From the NCBI GenBank assembly GCA_964416315.1, contig CAYQDR010000094.1, forward strand, positions 1 to 18,728: a DNA stretch of 18,728 nt, written 5' to 3'. Shown piece after piece: positions 7,237 through 14,537 of this stretch (within the stretch, counting starts at the first letter, position 1; each line of letters begins with the position of its first letter). This DNA is from CAYQDR01 sp964416315. GTDB taxonomy: Bacteria > Methylomirabilota > Methylomirabilia > Rokubacteriales > DASRDR01. The notes below the pieces were generated by a model. It was not told where the DNA came from. It ran no database searches and saw nothing but the letters and a program-made list of their open reading frames with translations. The translations under genes and the position numbers were made by a program.

Positions 7237-9352
7237 GTATCCGACGTGCTACACCGAGGTCGCGCTCGCGCCCCTGCTGCCGTCAGCGAGCGCCGTGCTG
7301 GTGGAGCACCTGGTGAGCGAGGACCCGCCGCCCCGCCTGCGGGAGCTGATCCTCGAGAAGACCGAGGGGAACCCGTTCTTCATGGAGGAGGTGGTGCGGG
7401 CGCTCATCGACACTCGCGTCCTCATGCGCCAGCCGGGGACAGCCTCCTGGCGCCTGACGGCGCCGGTGGACCAGATCGCCATCCCGGACACGATCCAGGG
7501 CGTGATCATGGCCCGGGTGGACCGGCTGGAGGAGGACGTCAAGCAGGTCTTGAAGCTGGCGGCGGTGATCGGGCGGAGCTTCTTCTACCGGGTGCTGCGG
7601 GCGATCTCAGAGGCGGAACGTGAGCTGGACGGACACCTCACGGAGTTGCAGGACCTCGAGCTGATCCGGGAGCGGCGACGGGTGCCAGAGCTGGAGTACA
7701 TCTTCAAGCACGCGTTGGTGCAGGAGGCGACGTACGGGAGCATCCTGCAGGACCGGCGGCGGCAGCTGCACCGGCGGGCGGGGGCGTGCATCGAAGCGCT
7801 CTTCGCCGACCGGCTGGAGGAGTTCTATGGCCTGCTGGCATATCACTACGCGCGGGCCGAGGACTGGCAGAAAGCGCAGGCGTACCTCTTCAAGGCGGGG
7901 GACCAGGCAGGGCGAATCGCGGCGGATGCCGAGGCGCTCGCGCACTACCGCCAGGCGATGGACGCGTACGCGCGCGCCTTCGGTGACCGCTGGGAGCCTG
8001 TGGAGCGAGCCTCGCTGGAGCGAAAGATTGGCGAGGCCCTCTTCCGGCAGGGAGACCGCAACCGAGCCGGCGAGTACTTGCAGCAGGCATTGGCCTATCT
8101 GGAAGCGCCATACCCGACCTCGCGGTGGGGGATTCGCCTGGGCATTGCCCGCGAGCTTCTTCGCCAGGTCTGGCACCGGGTACCCGCGTGCTCCGTGCCG
8201 GCGGTCAACCGAGCCGGTCCTGTCGCGGAGGAGCGCTCCCGCCTCTACCTCCTGATGGGCTGGATCGATTACGAGGCGGATCCGGAACGGTTGGTCTTGG
8301 ATACGCTCACCCTGTTGAACTTCTCCGAGCGAAGGGGCGTTCCCGACGGTATCGCGGCGGGCTACATGGGGGTGGGGTTGATCTGTGATCTCATACCGTT
8401 GTTTGGACTCGCTTCAAGCTACCACAAACGTGCCGTAGCCCTCGCCGAGAACCTGCAGCGCCCGGCCACCCGCGGTCTCGCATATCTGGGACTGGCGTTC
8501 CACGAGCACCTGGTCGGGGACTCGGACGCCGCGGTCGGGCACTACCGGCAGGCAGCGTCGGCTTACCGTCAGGCCGGTGACCTTCGAGGATGGGGAGTCG
8601 CATCCCTGAACATCGCACACGTATATCTGTCTCGGGGACAGTTCGCCCTCGCACAGGAGCAAAGTCAAGAGCTGATTCGCACTGGCCAGGACGGGGCTGA
8701 CGCAAGCTTGCGTGCCTACGGCCTGTGGCTCAAAGGCACAGCCGAAGACCATACCGGGCGCCTCGATGCGGCTGTCGCCAGCCTCGAGGCAGCCGCCGAG
8801 TTGCACAGGAAGATTCCGGAGTACCGGAGCCTGGTAGCGTCGACTGGATCGTTAGGACGCTGCTATCTTCGCCAGGGACAACTGCAACGAGCGCTGGCCG
8901 TGCTCGAGGAAGGCGATCGACTCATCGCCGCGCGCCGCTTCCGAGGGTCCCCTCCGTGCAATTACCTGCGCACGCCGTGGGCCGAAGCCTACCTGCTGGC
9001 GGCAGAGCGGGCTGGAGAGGCGGAACGGCGAGATGCGCTCAAAGAGGCAAGGCGAGCCTGCCACCTTGCCCTGAAGCAGGGCCAGGTCTTCGTGAGCGGA
9101 TTGCCATCGGCGATGAGGTTACGAGGGACTTGGGAATGGCTCCGTGGCCAGCCGGCCACTGCCTTGAGGTGGTGGCAGCGGAGCCTGGCCTCGGCGGAGA
9201 AGCTGGGCGCGCGATGCGACCTTGGGATGACGCACCTCGAAATCGGCCGGCGGACGGAGGACCGTGCCCACCTCGAGCGCGCCGAGGCGATCTTCGTCGA
9301 GATCGGCGCGCAGCTCGACCTGGCCCAGGCTCGCGAGCTGCTGGGTCGGTGA
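7202..9352 (+). CDS. Second cyclase/ATPase protein, C-terminal part (distal ATPase and TPR), frameshifted from 5833-7236
   Basis: The frame is open from before 7202, where it reads DRLRAVARNEYPTCYTEVALAPL in good agreement with the family. The first start codon is a GTG at 7295 (685 residues from there) with no convincing ribosome site, which argues that this is the displaced tail of the upstream frame rather than an independent gene. It contains KTEGNPFFMEEVV, the VIMARVDRLEEDVKQ helix, YIFKHALVQEATYGS near 7697-7741, and then about 480 residues of TPR-type helix pairs (for example LAYLGLAFHEHLVGD, GWGVASLNIAHVYLSRG). Moving from the upstream frame requires one inserted or two deleted bases between about 7180 and 7210. 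The TGA at 9350-9352 is followed six bases later by the stop of a convergent gene. Confidence 0.82.
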   Translation, partial: PPDRLRAVARNEYPTCYTEVALAPLLPSASAVLVEHLVSEDPPPRLRELILEKTEGNPFFMEEVVRALIDTRVLMRQPGTASWRLTAPVDQIAIPDTIQGVIMARVDRLEEDVKQVLKLAAVIGRSFFYRVLRAISEAERELDGHLTELQDLELIRERRRVPELEYIFKHALVQEATYGSILQDRRRQLHRRAGACIEALFADRLEEFYGLLAYHYARAEDWQKAQAYLFKAGDQAGRIAADAEALAHYRQAMDAYARAFGDRWEPVERASLERKIGEALFRQGDRNRAGEYLQQALAYLEAPYPTSRWGIRLGIARELLRQVWHRVPACSVPAVNRAGPVAEERSRLYLLMGWIDYEADPERLVLDTLTLLNFSERRGVPDGIAAGYMGVGLICDLIPLFGLASSYHKRAVALAENLQRPATRGLAYLGLAFHEHLVGDSDAAVGHYRQAASAYRQAGDLRGWGVASLNIAHVYLSRGQFALAQEQSQELIRTGQDGADASLRAYGLWLKGTAEDHTGRLDAAVASLEAAAELHRKIPEYRSLVASTGSLGRCYLRQGQLQRALAVLEEGDRLIAARRFRGSPPCNYLRTPWAEAYLLAAERAGEAERRDALKEARRACHLALKQGQVFVSGLPSAMRLRGTWEWLRGQPATALRWWQRSLASAEKLGARCDLGMTHLEIGRRTEDRAHLERAEAIFVEIGAQLDLAQARELLGR

Positions 9353-9358
9353 GCGTGT

Positions 9359-9658
9359 TCAGAGAGCGATACCTTCCTCGACGGCGAGGCTGACGATCCC
9401 GAGCTCGCGCCGTTTCCGCGTGAACTCCTCCGGCGTGTAGCAGAGAACATCCACCGCGAACGGGATGTCGAGCTCGGTCAGCAGCGCCGAAACACGCTCC
9501 AGAAACGGGACGCCCCGGAATCGGTCGGACACCACGAGCAGGTCCAGGTCGCTCTCCGTCAGCGCCTCGCCTCGGGCGCGGGACCCGAAGACCAGCACCA
9601 CACTGGGCCGGTACCGCCGCCTGAGCTTCGGCAAATAGCGCACGACGAAGCGTCTCAC
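9359..9658 (-). CDS. mntA: MNT-type nucleotidyltransferase, antitoxin of a HEPN/MNT pair
   Basis: A 99-residue minimal nucleotidyltransferase. It has the family signature GSRARGEALTESDLDLL, with G25-S26 and D37/D39, and a third acidic residue D70 (PFAVDVL), so the catalytic triad looks complete. In type VII toxin-antitoxin systems such as HepT/MntA the MNT protein neutralises the HEPN RNase by adding AMP to a tyrosine. I chose the GTG at 9658, not the longer open frame to 9901: homology begins there, and its GTGA overlaps the stop of the HEPN gene by four bases, a usual arrangement for such pairs. The name mntA is by family, not by proven orthology. The convergent TPR gene ends six bases beyond its stop. 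Confidence 0.85.
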   Translation of the reverse strand: MRRFVVRYLPKLRRRYRPSVVLVFGSRARGEALTESDLDLLVVSDRFRGVPFLERVSALLTELDIPFAVDVLCYTPEEFTRKRRELGIVSLAVEEGIAL

Positions 9659-10038
9659 GACCGGATCACGGCCTCGGCCCACCGGGCCACCTCCTCGGCC
9701 GCCTTGACCTTGGCGCGGGCGGTCGCTTCGTCGTAGAGCTCGTAGGGCACTCCGTTCGCCGCATCCGGGTACCGGGCTACCGTGTAGTCCGGGTTCAGAA
9801 AGCTGAGGTTCCGCGCGAGTCGCTTGGGGATTCGGAGCCCGGAGCCCAACTCCCGCAGGTAGTGGGTTGCCGGTGGTCGGGCGCGCTTCTTCTGGATCCA
9901 TGCCGCTTTGAGATACTTCTCGACGGCCTGGTGGCAGAGGAACGCCGTGACCTCGTACGCCTCGATGCCGATGTTCTTCCGGGCGTTCTCGAGGTCGCGG
10001 CGGGCCTGGAGGACGAGCCGCTCGACGTCCTTGCGCAC
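9655..10038 (-). CDS. HEPN domain protein, probable RNase toxin partner of the MNT protein
   Basis: A 127-residue all-helical protein with the PF05168-type HEPN pattern: RRDLENARKN, a central AFLCHQAVEKYLKAAWIQ helix, and the RNase-type R-x4-H motif at R54-PPAT-H59. A tyrosine, Y60, directly follows the histidine. In characterised HepT the modified tyrosine lies two residues after the histidine (R-x4-H-x-Y), so this one is displaced by one. A basic C-terminal half ends in AVIRS. The start is the GTG at 10038: the nearby ATG at 10046 is in another frame, and an in-frame TGA lies just upstream. No leader or normal ribosome site is seen. It overlaps the MNT gene by four bases and sits 41 bases downstream of the MFS gene. 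Cleavage of RNA or tRNA is inferred from the family. Confidence 0.83.
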   Translation of the reverse strand: MRKDVERLVLQARRDLENARKNIGIEAYEVTAFLCHQAVEKYLKAAWIQKKRARPPATHYLRELGSGLRIPKRLARNLSFLNPDYTVARYPDAANGVPYELYDEATARAKVKAAEEVARWAEAVIRS

Positions 10039-10044
10039 GCTCTC

Positions 10045-10050
10045 ATTGTA
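10045..10050 (-). promoter_or_regulatory. Candidate -10 element (TACAAT) for the HEPN/MNT operon
   Basis: On the minus strand TACAAT ends six bases before the GTG at 10038, the normal distance from a -10 box to the transcription start. If used, the mRNA would begin at the start codon (leaderless). No good -35 hexamer is seen 16-18 bases upstream, so this is tentative. Confidence 0.3.
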
Positions 10051-10079
10051 ACGTCACGGGGTGCGCGGCCGCGACGAAA

Positions 10080-11408
10080 TCAGGCCGAATCCAAGGCTGC
10101 TGATGACCCGCGCCACACGTTGCGGCCGCGGGTCTCGGTGATCAGGCAGCTCATGACGAGCGCGAGCAGGGCGAGGACGAGGCAGACCGCGAACGCCGCC
10201 CGGTACGCCTCCCCCGCGTATACCCGGACCCCGTCCCGCAGCACGCCCTCCCACCGAGCGTCGAGGATCGCGCCGAGGCGCCACTGGAGGAGCCCGATCC
10301 CCAGGAACGCGACGGAGTTGGGAAACCCGATGGCCAGGCCCGTGTAGGCCGGGTCGTTGACCTCGCGGACGCAGGCGAAGACCAGGATGATGGCCGACGA
10401 CGTGAGCCCCATGAGGAAGCAGAGTGTGAGAAGCAGCGCCGGGGGAACGCGACCGGGGGCGGGCAGCGCGAGACCGGCCCAGCACGCGGCGTAGGCGAGG
10501 GTGAAGGCGGTGAAGGGCAGGCGCCGGAGGCCAAGCCAGCGGTCGGAGATCCAGCCGGCGAGGGGACTCCCGATGATGAGGCCGACGGCGATGGCCGAGG
10601 TGTACGCCGTCGCCTCGACGCGCGAGACCCGGTAGACCTGCGTGACGTACGGTACGGCCCAGAGCCCGAGGAACGCGAGCAGCGTCCCGTAGACGCCCGC
10701 GGTCGCCAGAGCGGGCGGCCAGCTCCGCGGGTTGGCGAGGACGCGGGGCACGCCGCGGAGGACGGCCCAGCCCGGCGAAGGCGCGCGGGGACCGGGGTTG
10801 ACGGCGGGGAGACCCCGATCCTCCGGCCGGTCCCGGACCATGCCCCACCAGACGCCGGCGAGGAGCGCCGTCGCCACGCCGATCAGCGCGAAGCTCCCGC
10901 GCCAGCCGAGGCGCTCGACCACGAGCGCGAGGGGGCCCGCCGCGACCAGGGCGCCGACGTTGCCGACCGTCTGGGTGAGGCCGGCGAGCGTGGCGAACTC
11001 GTCCGGCCGGAACCACTCGGTGCAGAGCCGGAGAAACGCGACCAGGATCACGGACGCGCCGAGGCCGACGAGGAGGCGGCCTGTGAACGCGACCGCGAAG
11101 CGCGGGGCGAGCGCGAAGACGAAGGCCCCCGCGCCCATCGTCCCGGCGCCGAGCGCGATCGTGCGCCGCGGGCCGAGGGTGTCGGCGAGCGCGCCCGCCG
11201 GGAACCCCATCGCCGCGAAGACATAGGGGTAGATCGCGGTGAGGAGCCCGAGCTCCGCTCCCGTCGTCCGGAAGGCCGCCATGAGATCCGCCGCGACCAC
11301 CGTGGGGGCGATCCGGTGGAAGTGGCTCAGGAAGTAGAGGGCCGAGAAGACCGCCCAGATGCTCCCGCGCCACCGGCGGGTGCGGGCGAGATCCTCGGAC
11401 GCGCTCAC
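10080..11408 (-). CDS. Major facilitator superfamily (MFS) transporter
   Basis: A 442-residue inner-membrane carrier with about 12 hydrophobic helices and a hydrophilic break near residues 205-230 between the two six-helix halves. MFS motif A is present after helix 2 (GALADTLGPRRT) and in reduced form in the second half (GWISDRWLGLRRLP), which is how the family is recognised. The N-terminal SHFHRIAPTVVAADLMAAF is typical of a group that includes anion/sugar-acid and uncharacterised carriers, so substrate cannot be called. The GTG at 11408 is preceded by a GGGAGGGGG stretch acting as ribosome site, which itself overlaps a hairpin at 11412-11435. Another frame (10054-11373) is a shadow. It follows the DinB-like gene by 25 bases on the same strand and may share its transcript. 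Confidence 0.9.
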   Translation of the reverse strand: MSASEDLARTRRWRGSIWAVFSALYFLSHFHRIAPTVVAADLMAAFRTTGAELGLLTAIYPYVFAAMGFPAGALADTLGPRRTIALGAGTMGAGAFVFALAPRFAVAFTGRLLVGLGASVILVAFLRLCTEWFRPDEFATLAGLTQTVGNVGALVAAGPLALVVERLGWRGSFALIGVATALLAGVWWGMVRDRPEDRGLPAVNPGPRAPSPGWAVLRGVPRVLANPRSWPPALATAGVYGTLLAFLGLWAVPYVTQVYRVSRVEATAYTSAIAVGLIIGSPLAGWISDRWLGLRRLPFTAFTLAYAACWAGLALPAPGRVPPALLLTLCFLMGLTSSAIILVFACVREVNDPAYTGLAIGFPNSVAFLGIGLLQWRLGAILDARWEGVLRDGVRVYAGEAYRAAFAVCLVLALLALVMSCLITETRGRNVWRGSSAALDSA

Positions 11409-11411
11409 CCC

Positions 11412-11435
11412 GACCCCCTCCCTGAGAGGGGGGTC
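11412..11435. repeat. G/C-rich inverted repeat between MFS and DinB-like genes
   Basis: GACCCCCTC (11412-11420) faces GAGGGGGGTC (11426-11435) across a five-base loop. It overlaps the stop of the DinB-like gene and supplies the G-rich ribosome site of the MFS gene, so it could attenuate the downstream gene. No T-run follows on either strand. It resembles the CCCTCTCC...GGAGAGGG element at 17683-17706. Confidence 0.55.
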
Positions 11436-11895
11436 ACAGCCCCACGCGCTTCCGCCACCCGAGGATCTCGGCCGCGTGCTCCCGGTAGTGGTGCGGGCCG
11501 TTCATGTCCACGATGCGGGTCGCCGTCTTCTCCGGCGCGAAGCGCTCGTCCGGGACCTTCTGCGCGGCCGCGAGAAAGTCGCGATGCGAGGCCCCGAGGT
11601 CGCGCAGCACGGCCGCGGCGGCGCGGCCCCGTCCGGCGGCGGCGAATTTCTCGTTCCAGGCATCCACGTTCTCGTACGACACGCCCTCGCCGAACGGCCG
11701 CTCACCCCGGGCCATCCGCTCGAGCGCCGGGATCATCTCGCGGTGCCACCCGGCGATGTGGGCGAGGATGTCGCGGGCGCTCCACGTGCCGAGCCAGACG
11801 CGGGTGAGCTCCGCCTCGCCGAGCCCGGCGACGGCGGCCTCGAGGGCGGCGAACTCTTCCTCGGCCTGACGGAGGAGGTCTTGCTTGAGGCCCAT
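11434..11895 (-). CDS. ClbS/DfsB-like DinB-fold four-helix bundle protein
   Basis: A 153-residue protein of the DinB/YfiT-like superfamily. The N-terminal helix (LKQDLLRQAEEEFAALEAAVAGL) is followed by TWSARDILAHIAGWHREM, whose H46 is the usual first metal-site histidine position. C-terminal GPHHYREHAAEIL supplies H136 and H140. The WSARDILAHIAGWH and NEKF segments resemble the ClbS/DfsB branch, named for ClbS, which hydrolyses the colibactin warhead; most members have no known substrate. The ATG at 11895 is preceded by a strong AAAGGAGG. The much longer open frame on this strand up to 12567 is the antisense shadow of the YeeE genes. It is divergent from that pair, with about 100 bases between the starts. 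Confidence 0.83.
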   Translation of the reverse strand: MGLKQDLLRQAEEEFAALEAAVAGLGEAELTRVWLGTWSARDILAHIAGWHREMIPALERMARGERPFGEGVSYENVDAWNEKFAAAGRGRAAAAVLRDLGASHRDFLAAAQKVPDERFAPEKTATRIVDMNGPHHYREHAAEILGWRKRVGL

Positions 11896-11948
11896 GGGCC
11901 CTCCTTTGCGCTCGGATTGACGTCGGGACGGTGCCAGCGGGCTCCCGT

Positions 11949-11978
11949 ATTCTAGCCCGGGCCGGCCCGCGGTACACT
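11949..11978. promoter_or_regulatory. Divergent promoter region between DinB-like gene and YeeE pair
   Basis: A minus-strand TAGAAT (11949-11954) matches the -10 consensus at five of six positions and lies about 54 bases before the DinB-like ATG. A plus-strand TACACT (11973-11978) lies about 20 bases before the ATG at 11998. Neither has a good -35 box, so these are candidates only. Confidence 0.3.
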
Positions 11979-11997
11979 GGACACGGAGGTGACGGTC

Positions 11998-12495
11998 ATG
12001 TTCAACGCGCTCTTCGTGGCGCCGTGGCCCTGGTGGGTAGCGGGCCCGGTCATCGGGCTCGTCGTCGCGCTCCTCGCCTGGGTCGCCGGGAAGGCGCTCG
12101 GCGTCTCCACGGGGTACGGCTCGGTGTGCGCGCTCGGCTCGGGGCTCTCCTTCTTCCGCGCGAAGGAGTACCACGAGAGCTGGCGGCTCTGGTTCATCCT
12201 CGGCCTCCCGGTCGGCGGGCTCGCGGCCGCCGTCCTCGGCGGGAGCTTCGCGCCGGGCCTGGCCTACGGCTCGCTCGATGCGCTGACGGGGGGTTCGCTC
12301 CCGGCGAAGGCTGCGCTCCTCTTCGGCGGCGGGCTCCTGATCGGGGCCGGCGCGCGCTGGGCCGGCGGCTGCCCGAGCGGTCACAGCATCGTCGGCATCG
12401 CGCAGGGGGGCATCTCGAGTCTCGTCGCGACGCTGGGGTTCATGGCCGCGGGGCTCGTCGTGTTCAACCTCCTCTACCGCGCGCTCGGAGGATAG
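11998..12495 (+). CDS. YeeE/YedE family sulfur-transport membrane protein, half-size, first of a pair
   Basis: A 165-residue membrane protein with about five hydrophobic helices. It carries the YeeE/YedE cysteine motif AGGCPSGHS with C125, and C44 in TGYGSVCALGS. Full-length YeeE (TsuA) takes up thiosulfate through conserved cysteines, and the split two-gene form seen here is common in other bacteria as YeeE/YedE plus DUF6691. Substrate (thiosulfate or another sulfur species) is inferred. I chose the ATG at 11998 over the GTG at 11989 because GGAGGTGA (11985-11992) sits five bases before the ATG but overlaps the GTG. The partner starts four bases after the stop codon. Confidence 0.85.
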   Translation: MFNALFVAPWPWWVAGPVIGLVVALLAWVAGKALGVSTGYGSVCALGSGLSFFRAKEYHESWRLWFILGLPVGGLAAAVLGGSFAPGLAYGSLDALTGGSLPAKAALLFGGGLLIGAGARWAGGCPSGHSIVGIAQGGISSLVATLGFMAAGLVVFNLLYRALGG

Positions 12496-12499
12496 GCCC

Positions 12500-12946
12500 A
12501 TGTCAGCGCCCGTCTTCACCGTCTTCGGCGTCCTCTTCGGCTTCGCGCTCTCGCGGGCGCGCGCCACGGACTACGACACGATCGCGGGGATGTTTCGCCT
12601 CACCGACCTCCACCTGATGGGGGTGATCGGCTCGGCGATCGCGACCGCGGCCCTCGGGTTCTGGCTCCTCCGCCGAGCGGGCGGCCGCACCGTCTTCGGG
12701 CAGCCCGCCGAGCTCAAGCGGAAGCCGTGGCACACGGGCGCGATCTGGGGCGGGCTCGTGTTCGGGGTCGGCTGGGCGCTCTCCGGGGCCTGCCCCGGCA
12801 CCTCGCTCGCCCAGGTCGGGGAGGGGAAGCTCGTCGCCCTCTTCACCGTGGCGGGGATTCTGGTCGGGACCTACCTCTACGGCTGGGTCCGGTCCGCCCT
12901 GACCACGCCGCCCGCGCCGGCGCGCGTCGGGGCGACCGTGCCGTAG
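12500..12946 (+). CDS. YeeE/YedE (DUF6691)-type membrane protein, second of the pair
   Basis: A 148-residue protein with about four hydrophobic helices and the matching half-site motif ALSGACPGTSLAQVGEG, containing C98. It begins with VFTVFGVLFGFALSRARATDYDTIAGMFRLTDLHLMGVIGSA, which is typical of the DUF6691 partner. Together with the upstream protein it should form one sulfur-compound channel or permease in the inner membrane. GGAGG at 12486-12490 lies within the end of the upstream gene, nine bases before this ATG, so the pair is an operon. The reading frame ends in a short Pro/Ala-rich tail. The convergent NrtS-like frame stops at 12953, only seven bases beyond this stop codon. Confidence 0.87.
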   Translation: MSAPVFTVFGVLFGFALSRARATDYDTIAGMFRLTDLHLMGVIGSAIATAALGFWLLRRAGGRTVFGQPAELKRKPWHTGAIWGGLVFGVGWALSGACPGTSLAQVGEGKLVALFTVAGILVGTYLYGWVRSALTTPPAPARVGATVP

Positions 12947-12952
12947 CGCACG

Positions 12953-13237
12953 CTACCGCGGGCCGGACGCGCCTCCGCCCATCGCTCCGAGGTTCGCCAC
13001 GACGAACGGGATCAGGTAGTTCGCGACGATCCGCAGCGCGGCGGCCGTGTCCAGGCGGCCGGCGAGCAGGAGGTCGCCCTGGTTCACGAGCGAGAGCAGC
13101 GTCCCGACGGCCAGCGCGATCGTCGCGCACCGCCGGAGGACAGCGGGCCGGCGCGCGCTGTCCCAGACGGCGCCGAGGAAGCCGAGGATCCTACCCGTCG
13201 ACGTCGAGCCCGAGGGCGCGAGCCCCGCCGCAGCAGG
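12953..13237 (-). pseudogene. NrtS-like (nitrate/nitrite transporter) reading frame without a start codon
   Basis: The 94-codon minus-strand frame directly after the TRAP stop codon translates to two predicted membrane helices joined by the motif TLLSLVNQGDLLLAGRLD (residues 46-63), then ANYLIPFVVANLGAM. This matches my knowledge of the small NrtS nitrate/nitrite transporter family, whose core is ...LINQGD...L..YLVP..VA. No ATG, GTG or TTG precedes the motif in this frame; the earliest possible codons are ATC or CTC near 13190-13186. The frame is exactly in phase with the TGA at 13238-13240 of the TRAP gene. A GTG at 13241, overlapping that TGA, opens another frame (VTCCGGARALGLDVDG) that stops at 13191, right where the NrtS sequence begins, so a one-base shift would join them. 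A frameshifted gene is most likely. Confidence 0.65.
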
Positions 13238-14533
13238 TCACTTCACGTAGCCGAGGGTCCGCGGCAGCCAGAGGACCGTGTCCGGCACGAGGACCATCAG
13301 CACGAGCGCGCCGACGAGGAGGCCGATGAACACCCAGATCTCGCGGATGATCTCCCGGAGCGGGATCCCCGTCAGCGCGTTGAGGACGAAGAGCAGCACG
13401 CCGTAGGGCGGCGTGATGAGCCCGATCATCATGTTCACGATGACGACGACGCCGAAGTAGACGGGGCTGATCCCGAGCGCGTTGACCGCCGGCAGGAGGA
13501 GCGGGACGAGGACGAGGAGCATCGTCGTCGTGTCGAAGAAGCACCCGAGCATCAGGAAGAGCAGGTTGACGGCCAGCATGAACGCCAGCGGCGACAGAGC
13601 GAGCTTCGCGAGCCACGTCGCGAGCGCCAGCGGGATCTGCTCCGTGGCGACCGCGTAGTTGATGACGAAGGCCCCCGCGATGATGAGCGAGACCACCGCC
13701 GTGGCGCGCAGCGTGCCGGCCAGGAGGTCGAGCAGCTCCCGGGACCCGAAGACCCGGTAGCCGAGCCCGGCCAGGGCGAGGGCGTACGCCGCGGCGGCCG
13801 CCGCCGCCTCCGTCGGGGTGAAGACGCCCGAGTAGATCCCGCCGAGGAGCACGACCGGCAGCATCAGGGGGAAAATCGCCCGGGCCAGGATCCGCGCGTA
13901 CTCCCGGAGCGGCGGCCCGGGCTCGGTCGGGAAGTCCCGGCGGTGCGCGACGACCGCGATGCCGGCCATCAGGAAGGCCGCCATGAGGAGGCCCGGCACG
14001 ACCCCGCCGAGGAACAGCGCGCCGACGGACGTGTTGGAGACCAGGGCGTAGAGGACCATGGGGATGGACGGCGGGATGATCGGGCCGATCGTGGCCGAGG
14101 CCGCCGAGACCGCCGCGGCGAAGCCCGGCGGGTAGCGTCCCGTCTCCGTCATGACCTTGATCTCGACGAGGCTCGGCCCCGCCGCGTCCGCGATGGCGCT
14201 GCCGCTCATCCCCGCGAAGATCATGCTGACGACGACGTTGACGTGGGCGAGCCCGCCCTTGAGCCGGCCGACCAGCGCGTGGGCGAAGGCGAAGAGCCGC
14301 TCGCTGATGGTCCCCGCGTTCATGATGTTGGCGGCGAAGATGAAGAGCGGCACCGCGAGCAGCACGTAGCTGTTGTACAGGCCGTTGAGGATCTGCTCGC
14401 CGGCGAGGCCGACGTCCTGCCCGCTCGCGAACAGGTAGGCGACGCCCCCGGCGAGCATCGCGAAGCCGACGGGCACGCGGAGCAGGGCCGCGCCGAAGAA
14501 GACGGCCAGCAAGAGGATGAACGCCCGGCTCAC
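13238..14533 (-). CDS. dctM: TRAP transporter large permease subunit (DctM-like)
   Basis: A 431-residue membrane protein with about 12 hydrophobic helices that fits the DctM family. Recognisable pieces are PVGFAMLAGGVAYLF, LFIFAANIMNAGTISERLFAFAHALVGRLKGGLAHVN, the MSGSAIADAAG segment, and the signature SATIGPIIPPSIPMVLYA. Together with DctQ it imports organic acids or other small ligands delivered by a periplasmic binding protein, driven by a sodium gradient. The GTG start at 14533 lies four bases after the dctQ stop. No solute-binding protein gene is adjacent, so the substrate cannot be predicted. The stop TGA overlaps a GTG and is in phase with the NrtS-like frame downstream. Confidence 0.92.
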   Translation of the reverse strand: MSRAFILLLAVFFGAALLRVPVGFAMLAGGVAYLFASGQDVGLAGEQILNGLYNSYVLLAVPLFIFAANIMNAGTISERLFAFAHALVGRLKGGLAHVNVVVSMIFAGMSGSAIADAAGPSLVEIKVMTETGRYPPGFAAAVSAASATIGPIIPPSIPMVLYALVSNTSVGALFLGGVVPGLLMAAFLMAGIAVVAHRRDFPTEPGPPLREYARILARAIFPLMLPVVLLGGIYSGVFTPTEAAAAAAAYALALAGLGYRVFGSRELLDLLAGTLRATAVVSLIIAGAFVINYAVATEQIPLALATWLAKLALSPLAFMLAVNLLFLMLGCFFDTTTMLLVLVPLLLPAVNALGISPVYFGVVVIVNMMIGLITPPYGVLLFVLNALTGIPLREIIREIWVFIGLLVGALVLMVLVPDTVLWLPRTLGYVK

Positions 14534-14537
14534 CGGC

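Noticed and set aside
11896..12567. Long N-terminal extension of the DinB-like gene
   Set aside because: It lies antisense to the YeeE gene, is charged and repetitive, and the ATG at 11895 has an AAAGGAGG site.
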